Source of the DNA: Haloechinothrix sp033042135
Lineage (GTDB): Bacteria > Actinomycetota > Actinomycetes > Mycobacteriales > Pseudonocardiaceae
NCBI RefSeq assembly: GCF_033042135.1
Contig: NZ_WBXM01000015.1
Span: 1 to 64,000, forward strand
Length of the DNA: 64,000 nucleotides
Reading direction: 5' to 3'
A program made the position numbers and the translations under genes. This document shows, piece by piece, positions 59,498-64,000 of this stretch. The notes under the pieces are model-generated. The model did not search any database. It saw only the letters and a program-made list of their open reading frames with translations, and was not told the DNA's origin. Positions within the stretch are counted from its first letter, which is position 1, and each line of letters starts with the position of its first letter.

Positions 59498-60352
59498 TCA
59501 CGCGGGTGAGGCCCACCAGCCCTCGTCCAGTTCCCCGGAGGCCAGCAGGACCGCAGGCCCTGTCAGGCTCGCGTCCGTGGTGCCGATGGTGACCGTGACC
59601 GTACCCCCTGGTACGTGCACCGTGCGGGTGCCCTCCCAGACACCGGCGGCGTGCAGCGACACCACAGCGGCGGCGACGGTACCGGTCCCGCATGCGCGGG
59701 TTTCCCCGACGCCGCGCTCGTGGACACGCATCCGTATCGACTCGTCCCCGAGCTCATTGAGGAACTCGAGGTTCACGCCGCGCGGGAAGTGGCGCGCGTC
59801 GTAGGCCGGTTCCTGCCGCAGGTCCAGCTCCGCGATGTCGGTATCGACGCGGCAGACCAGGTGCGGGTTACCCACATCGACCGCGACGCCCGGTAGCGCG
59901 AGGCCGCCAACCGACACCATCGACTCGCCTGTCACCCGCACCGGCCCCATGCTGACGGTGACCGTGCCGTCCGGGTGCACTCGAACCGGACGGTCCCCCG
60001 CCCGGGTGCCCACCACGAACTCGCCGGTGCCCTCACCCGCTGCCCCGGCCACCAGACCCGCCCGCACCAGGTAGCGCGCGAACAGGCGGATGCCGTTGCC
60101 GCACATCTCGGCCACCGAGCCGTCGGCGTTGCGGTAGTCCATGAACCACTCACCTGCTGATTCGGGCACCGTGTCGCCGAGAGCGGCGCGGCGCACGACC
60201 CGCAGCACCCCGTCGGCGCCGAGGCCGCGCCTGCGGTCGCACAGAGCGCGCACCCGCTCGGTCGTCAGCTCCAGCTCCGCGTCGGGGTCGGGAAGCACCA
60301 CGAAGTCGTTCTGCGTGCCGTGGCCCTTGAGGAACGCGATACCCACAGCCAC
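59498..60352 (-). CDS. dapF: Diaminopimelate epimerase
   Basis: It converts LL- to meso-diaminopimelate for lysine and peptidoglycan. The protein has 284 residues from GTG 60350-60352 (VAVGIAFLKGHGTQNDFVV). Both active-site cysteines are present, in AEMCGNGIRLFARYL and ETRACGTGTVAAAV, along with the substrate-binding VDVGNPHLV. There is no good ribosome site and a GTG two codons later is possible. It lies 22 bp downstream of miaA, so miaA-dapF are cotranscribed. Confidence 0.96.
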   Translation of the reverse strand: MAVGIAFLKGHGTQNDFVVLPDPDAELELTTERVRALCDRRRGLGADGVLRVVRRAALGDTVPESAGEWFMDYRNADGSVAEMCGNGIRLFARYLVRAGLVAGAAGEGTGEFVVGTRAGDRPVRVHPDGTVTVSMGPVRVTGESMVSVGGLALPGVAVDVGNPHLVCRVDTDIAELDLRQEPAYDARHFPRGVNLEFLNELGDESIRMRVHERGVGETRACGTGTVAAAVVSLHAAGVWEGTRTVHVPGGTVTVTIGTTDASLTGPAVLLASGELDEGWWASPA

Positions 60353-60374
60353 AGAGACTACGGGGTTGGCGCGA

Positions 60375-61283
60375 TCACGAGGCCACCTGGTCGAGGGCGC
60401 GATCGAGCAGATCACGGTCGCTGCCGTCGAGCCACACGATGCGCCGGTCCCGCCGGAACCAGGAGCGCTGCTTCCGCACGAACCGCCGCGTCGCCGCCGC
60501 GGTCGCGTTCGCCGCCGCCGCCATGTCCCCGTTGTCGTCCAACTGCTCCAGTACCTGCCGGTAACCGAGCGCGCGGGAAGCTGTCTTCCCTTCCCGCAAT
60601 CCGCGCCGATCCAGCTCGCGCACCTCGTCGACGAGACCGGCCTCGAACATCCGCCGCACCCGCCGGTCCACCCGCTCGTCCAGCTCGTCCCGCTGGCGAT
60701 CGATACCGAGCATCACGGCGCCGTAGCGTGCCGGCCCTGGCTGTGGCAGCGTGGCCGAGAACGGCCGTCCGGTGATCTCGATGACCTCCAGCGCCCGCAC
60801 CACGCGCCGTACGTTCGACGGCAGGATCGCGGCAGCGGCATCGGGATCGCGCTCGGCCAGCCGCGCGTGCATGGCCTCGGCGCCGATCTCGGCGGCTGTG
60901 CCCTCCAGCTGGGCCCGCACCTCCGGATCCGTACCGGGGAACCGCAGCTCATCCAGCACCGCCTGCACGTACAGGCCCGACCCGCCGCACAGCACGGGTA
61001 CCGTCCCGGCAACCATGAGCTCTTCGAGGCGAGCGCGCGCATCGCGCTGGTAGGCCGCCACCGAGGCCGTCTCGGTCACCTCGAGTACGTCCAGCAGGTA
61101 GTGCTCCACCCCGCGACGCTCCGACACGGTGAGCTTGGCGGTACCGATGTCCATCCCCCGGTACAGCTGCATCGCGTCCGCGTTGATCACCGCACCGCCA
61201 AGTGCCGAGGCCAGCTCCACGGCCAGCTCGGACTTCCCGGTCGCGGTCGGCCCGACGATGGCGACAGGTCGCGGTTCGGTCAC
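60375..61283 (-). CDS. miaA: tRNA dimethylallyltransferase
   Basis: It adds an isopentenyl group to A37 of tRNAs reading codons that start with U. The protein has 302 residues. The P-loop GPTATGKS (residues 10-17), the substrate motif INADAMQLYRGMDIGTAK, and the C-terminal PGPARYGAVMLGIDRQRDELDERVDRRVRRMFEAGLVDEV and ASRALGYRQVLEQL are all standard. The GTG 61281-61283 has GGGAG upstream and overlaps the previous stop by 4 bases (GTGA), confirming the start. The dimethylallyl donor ultimately comes from the Dxs pathway elsewhere in this window. Confidence 0.96.
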   Translation of the reverse strand: MTEPRPVAIVGPTATGKSELAVELASALGGAVINADAMQLYRGMDIGTAKLTVSERRGVEHYLLDVLEVTETASVAAYQRDARARLEELMVAGTVPVLCGGSGLYVQAVLDELRFPGTDPEVRAQLEGTAAEIGAEAMHARLAERDPDAAAAILPSNVRRVVRALEVIEITGRPFSATLPQPGPARYGAVMLGIDRQRDELDERVDRRVRRMFEAGLVDEVRELDRRGLREGKTASRALGYRQVLEQLDDNGDMAAAANATAAATRRFVRKQRSWFRRDRRIVWLDGSDRDLLDRALDQVAS

Positions 61284-62038
61284 ACTCGCTCCCAGGTAGC
61301 GACATGGTAGCCCACCCCGAAGGGCGCGTCCGAGTACAACAGCGTGCCCCGCCACGTGCCGGTGGCCCCAGCAGTATCGTCGCGGCCCGGACCGGCCAGA
61401 CCCGCCGCCACCTGCCACGGCACGCGCCCGGTCACGCCGAGCTCGGCCGCCTCGGCCTGGTCGATGGCCAGCAGCGTGGCCACGTCCACCGACCGAAGCG
61501 CCCCGGCGATCCGGTCGTCGAACCCGCGGGCGCGCGGATCGTGCCCGCCCGGTGCCCGCGAGCCGTGACACGTGGCCCCGTCGCCCACGACCAGCAATCC
61601 GGCCGTGTCGGCTCGCAGCCGCAGCCGGTCGCCGTAGGCGGCGCAGTCGGCCGCGCTCGTGGCCGCGCCGAGCAGCTCGACCCGCGCCGTCACCGCACCC
61701 GCACGCTCCCGCAGCCAGCCGGTCACCAGCACCGGCAGCGGCAGCTCGGTGCGCTGCCGCCGCTGGCCGGCCTGGGAATCCCGGCCCCCTCCAGCCAGTG
61801 CCACGGGCACATCGGCACCGTATCCGACGAACGTACCGACCTCCTCCGGCCCGTAGCGCGCCACCGCATCACCTGGTTCGTCGAGGCACCCCACTACGAA
61901 CCAGTCGTCGGCTGCGGCCCGCAGCCACCGCACGGCGGCCACCGCCGCCTCCCGCACTGGCGCCGTTTCCCCGGTCGCCCCCGGGACCAACGCTGGCACC
62001 AGCAGTGGTGGGGAGGGGACGATGGCGACACGTGACAT
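61280..62038 (-). CDS. Class III extradiol dioxygenase-like protein (Rv2728c-like)
   Basis: The protein has 252 residues from ATG 62036-62038. It begins MSRVAIVPSPPLLVPALVPG, similar to the opening of LigB-type class III dioxygenases, where a His after PPL often binds iron; here that position is not His (PSPPLLVPAL). Later features are GLLVVGDGATCHGSRAPGGHDPRA and a conserved RAFDD-like segment (RGFDDRIAG). Because the first metal ligand is absent, catalytic activity is doubtful. It is translationally coupled to miaA. An upstream in-frame start at 62068 would add ten residues. Confidence 0.8.
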   Translation of the reverse strand: MSRVAIVPSPPLLVPALVPGATGETAPVREAAVAAVRWLRAAADDWFVVGCLDEPGDAVARYGPEEVGTFVGYGADVPVALAGGGRDSQAGQRRQRTELPLPVLVTGWLRERAGAVTARVELLGAATSAADCAAYGDRLRLRADTAGLLVVGDGATCHGSRAPGGHDPRARGFDDRIAGALRSVDVATLLAIDQAEAAELGVTGRVPWQVAAGLAGPGRDDTAGATGTWRGTLLYSDAPFGVGYHVATWERV

Positions 62039-62241
62039 CACGACCACCGAGGTTACCGGCCCCGTCACCGGTCACCGGAACGACTCGGTCCCGGGCACGG
62101 CGTGCCTCGAGTACCACACGTGGTCGCGACCTGTTTGAATGCGGGGAGAACCCTCGTGAATATGAGGCAGGCAACACGATCCGGCCCCGCTCGAGCGGGG
62201 CGCCCGCGAACGGCGGGCGGGTAGCCACGAAGGAGCCGGCG

Positions 62242-63582
62242 ATGGCCGAGAACATGGCCCACGACAAGCGAACCGAGCAGCACGACGCCCACGCACCGGC
62301 ACCGCACGAGGTCCTGCACGGGCGGATGAGCCTCGCGCATGCCGCTCCTCCCGTGCCGTACGCCGAGAACGACCCTTCCCGATGGGGCCGCATCGACCCT
62401 GAGGGCACCGTGTTCGTCTACACCGGCGACGGCGAGCGAGCGGTCGGGGTGTGGCAGGCCGGATCGTCGGCGGAAGGCCTGCTGCATTACGCGCGCCGGT
62501 TCGACGATCTGCGCACCGAGGCTGAGCTGCTGGAGACCCGGCTGAACTCCAGGGCGAGCGACCCGAAGCAGGCCCTGTCCTCGGCCACCCAGCTCCGCGA
62601 CAGGCTCGACGAGGCAGCGGTCGTCGGCGACATCGAGGCCCTGCGGGCGCGCCTCGATTACATCATCGGCCATGCCGAGCAGGCCCTCGAAGAGGTCAAG
62701 CGGGAACGCGAGCAGGCCAGGGCCGCCGCGGTCGAGAAGAAGACCGCGCTGGTCACCGAGGCTGAGGAGATCGCGGAGTCCTCCACGCAGTGGAAGGCCG
62801 CCGGTGACCGGCTGCGCGCCATCGCCGAGGAATGGAAGGCGGTCAAGGGAGTCGACCGCAAGACCGATGAGGCGCTCTGGAAACGGTTCGCCAGGGCACG
62901 GGACGCGTTCAGCCGCCGCAGGGGCGCGCACTTCGCGGAGCTGGACAAGCAACGTGCGGCCGCGCGTGAGCGCAAGGAGGAGCTGGCCACCGAGGCCGAA
63001 TCGCTGGCCGACTCGCAGGACTGGGGTGCGACAGCGGCACGCTACAAGCAGCTCATGGCCGAGTGGAAGGCGGCGGGGAAGGCTCCAAGGGAGGCCGACG
63101 AGGCCCTCTGGCAACGCTTCAAGGCGGCCCAGGACACCTTCTTCGCGCGCCGTTCGGAGGCGTACTCACAGCGGGACGCCGAGTACGCAGAGAACGCCAG
63201 GCGCAAGGAGGAGCTGCTCGCCGAGGCCGAACGGGTCGATCCGGAGCAAGACCTGGAATCGGCCAAGGCAGCGCTGCGCACGCTGCAACAACGCTGGGAC
63301 GAGATCGGTAAGGTGCCGAGAGAGCGCATGCGGGAGCTCGACAACCGGTTCAAGGGCGTGCAGGACCGCATCCGCGCGGCCGAGAACAGCCGGTGGCGCG
63401 CCACCGACCCGGAGGCCCATGCCCGCGCCGAACAGTTCCGGGAACGAGTACAGCAGTTCGAGGAGCAGGCGGCCAAGGCCCGGGCGGCGGGCGACGACAA
63501 GCGGGCTCGCGAGGCCGAGCGGCAGGCGGCTCAGTGGCGCGAGTGGCTGGAAGCCGCCGAACGAGCCGTGGCCGACCGGTAG
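62242..63582 (+). CDS. DUF349 coiled-coil repeat protein (Rv2731-like)
   Basis: The protein has 446 residues. The ATG 62242 follows GAAGGAG by 6 bases. After an N-terminal domain with GRIDPEGTVFVYTGDGERAVGVWQAGSSAEGLLHYARRFDDLRTEAELLETRL come three DUF349 helical repeats (about 190-255, 262-330, 335-400), each with the pattern W-K-x-(A/V)...(E/D)EALW-x-RF-x-x-A-x-D-x-F. Long amphipathic helices predict a coiled-coil rod. Function unknown; this family is widespread in actinobacteria and Bacteroidetes. Confidence 0.9.
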   Translation: MAENMAHDKRTEQHDAHAPAPHEVLHGRMSLAHAAPPVPYAENDPSRWGRIDPEGTVFVYTGDGERAVGVWQAGSSAEGLLHYARRFDDLRTEAELLETRLNSRASDPKQALSSATQLRDRLDEAAVVGDIEALRARLDYIIGHAEQALEEVKREREQARAAAVEKKTALVTEAEEIAESSTQWKAAGDRLRAIAEEWKAVKGVDRKTDEALWKRFARARDAFSRRRGAHFAELDKQRAAARERKEELATEAESLADSQDWGATAARYKQLMAEWKAAGKAPREADEALWQRFKAAQDTFFARRSEAYSQRDAEYAENARRKEELLAEAERVDPEQDLESAKAALRTLQQRWDEIGKVPRERMRELDNRFKGVQDRIRAAENSRWRATDPEAHARAEQFRERVQQFEEQAAKARAAGDDKRAREAERQAAQWREWLEAAERAVADR

Positions 63583-63585
63583 GCG

Positions 63586-63653
63586 GGGTGGCGGGCCGCA
63601 ACCCGGAGGAGCCCTCCGGTCGGTCACCCGCTAACGGCGGGAGCCCGCCACCC
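63586..63653. terminator. Nested hairpins between convergent genes
   Basis: An outer pair GGGTGGCGGG (63586-63595) / CCCGCCACCC (63644-63653) encloses a tight hairpin CCGGAGG-AGC-CCTCCGG (63603-63619). The structure sits between the DUF349 gene and the convergent membrane protein gene, and its right arm is inside the end of the latter. No T-run. Confidence 0.55.
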
Positions 63654-64000
63654 GCATCCAGTTGATCCCCAGCACAACACCTGTGATCATCGCGATCACC
63701 ATGCCGATGCCGGGGCCCTCCCCTGCCACGCCGGGGGTAGCGGTGGCCTGCTGCGACCAGATGCCGAGCAGGCCGCTCACGAAGGTCAACCAGCCGCCGA
63801 TGGCGCATACCCACGCCATCCACCAGAGGCGGGTGACCAGCGTCAACGTCGAGCCGATGATGCCGAAGGCGAACACCGTCGTCGCGAACAACCGGGGAAC
63901 GATGCCGACCTCCCCGGCGAGCACCTGCCAGCCAAGGTGCCCCTCCACCCAGGGCAGCAGCATCGCGATGATCAGGATGAACACCAGCACCGCGATGCCG
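63631..64000 (-). CDS. Integral membrane protein, 3' part (cut by window edge; Rv2732c-like)
   Basis: The frame is open to the right edge of the window, so the true start may be outside. The visible 122 codons contain four hydrophobic helices: GIAVLVFILIIAMLLPWVEG, IVPRLFATTVFAFGIIGSTL, LWWMAWVCAIGGWLTFVSGLLGIW and GIGMVIAMITGVVLGINWM. The last helix is followed by a short basic tail. I do not recognise a domain; the position next to a DUF349 gene matches the mycobacterial Rv2731-Rv2732c pair. Function unknown. Confidence 0.8.
   Translation of the reverse strand, partial: GIAVLVFILIIAMLLPWVEGHLGWQVLAGEVGIVPRLFATTVFAFGIIGSTLTLVTRLWWMAWVCAIGGWLTFVSGLLGIWSQQATATPGVAGEGPGIGMVIAMITGVVLGINWMRVAGSRR

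Overview
This is high-GC actinobacterial chromosome, most likely from a member of the Pseudonocardiales (Amycolatopsis/Saccharomonospora-like). The assignment rests on gene order and protein families: a RpoD-type sigA, a SigB-type second factor, IdeR, adenosylcobalamin-dependent NrdJ, DUF3159/3710/3093/4193/3039/3099 proteins, a TmsA/TmsB pair for 10-methyl branched fatty acids, frequent GTG starts, and the order dxs - TRAM methyltransferase - ceoB/ceoC - DUF3159 - DUF3710 - dut - DUF3093 - DUF4193 - cei - suhB - ppgK - sigA ... sigB ... ideR - galE ... nrdJ - nrdR - LysM gene - lexA ... hflX - dapF - miaA - extradiol-like gene - DUF349. That order follows the Mycobacterium tuberculosis Rv2682c-Rv2731 backbone, from memory. 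I saw no insertion sequence, prophage, CRISPR array, rRNA or tRNA gene.

Layout. 1-7 kb: the start of a Baeyer-Villiger-type flavin monooxygenase with an operator-like palindrome cluster, then gltB-gltD (ammonia assimilation) ending in a clear hairpin. 7-16.2 kb: a tandem universal stress protein, a five-gene DUF4129/MoxR/DUF58 operon, a VanW-like envelope protein and a two-component system. 16.2-29.1 kb: conserved housekeeping block from dxs to sigA. 29.1-32.8 kb: convergent to sigA, an EamA exporter - tmsA - tmsB operon, separated from sigA by a perfect 24-bp inverted repeat. 32.8-40.6 kb: small zinc-ribbon proteins, a helicase, a membrane protein, a methyltransferase, dtd and sigB. 40.6-50.9 kb: an M23 peptidase with CRP-like sites, a lipoprotein, a protein acetyltransferase/acyl-CoA synthetase fusion beside an AcuC deacetylase, a sulfurtransferase, ideR-galE, DUF4192 and a CBS protein. 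50.9-57.9 kb: nrdR-nrdJ and the divergent lexA/LysM SOS locus. 57.9-64 kb: hflX, dapF, miaA, a dioxygenase-like gene, DUF349 and the end of a membrane protein gene.

How it works together. Much of the window is core regulation and stress response: both primary-type sigma factors, IdeR for iron, LexA for DNA damage and NrdR for ribonucleotide reductase. Several control sites can be read directly: an ECF-type promoter (GGGAAC-N17-CGTT) ahead of sigB, two near-consensus LexA boxes in the lexA/LysM divergent region, a candidate pair of NrdR boxes 32 bp apart, and paired CRP-like sites ahead of the M23 peptidase gene. Nothing here is a clear-cut undescribed system. The most unusual structures are the 24-bp nested inverted repeat after sigA, the 11-bp tandem array between the two LexA boxes, the interlocked leaderless-type promoters of dut and the DUF3093 gene, and the apparent loss of two genes usually found in this block (an APC permease next to ceoBC and an OB-fold gene between DUF3159 and DUF3710). 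All family assignments come from reading translations, without database searches.
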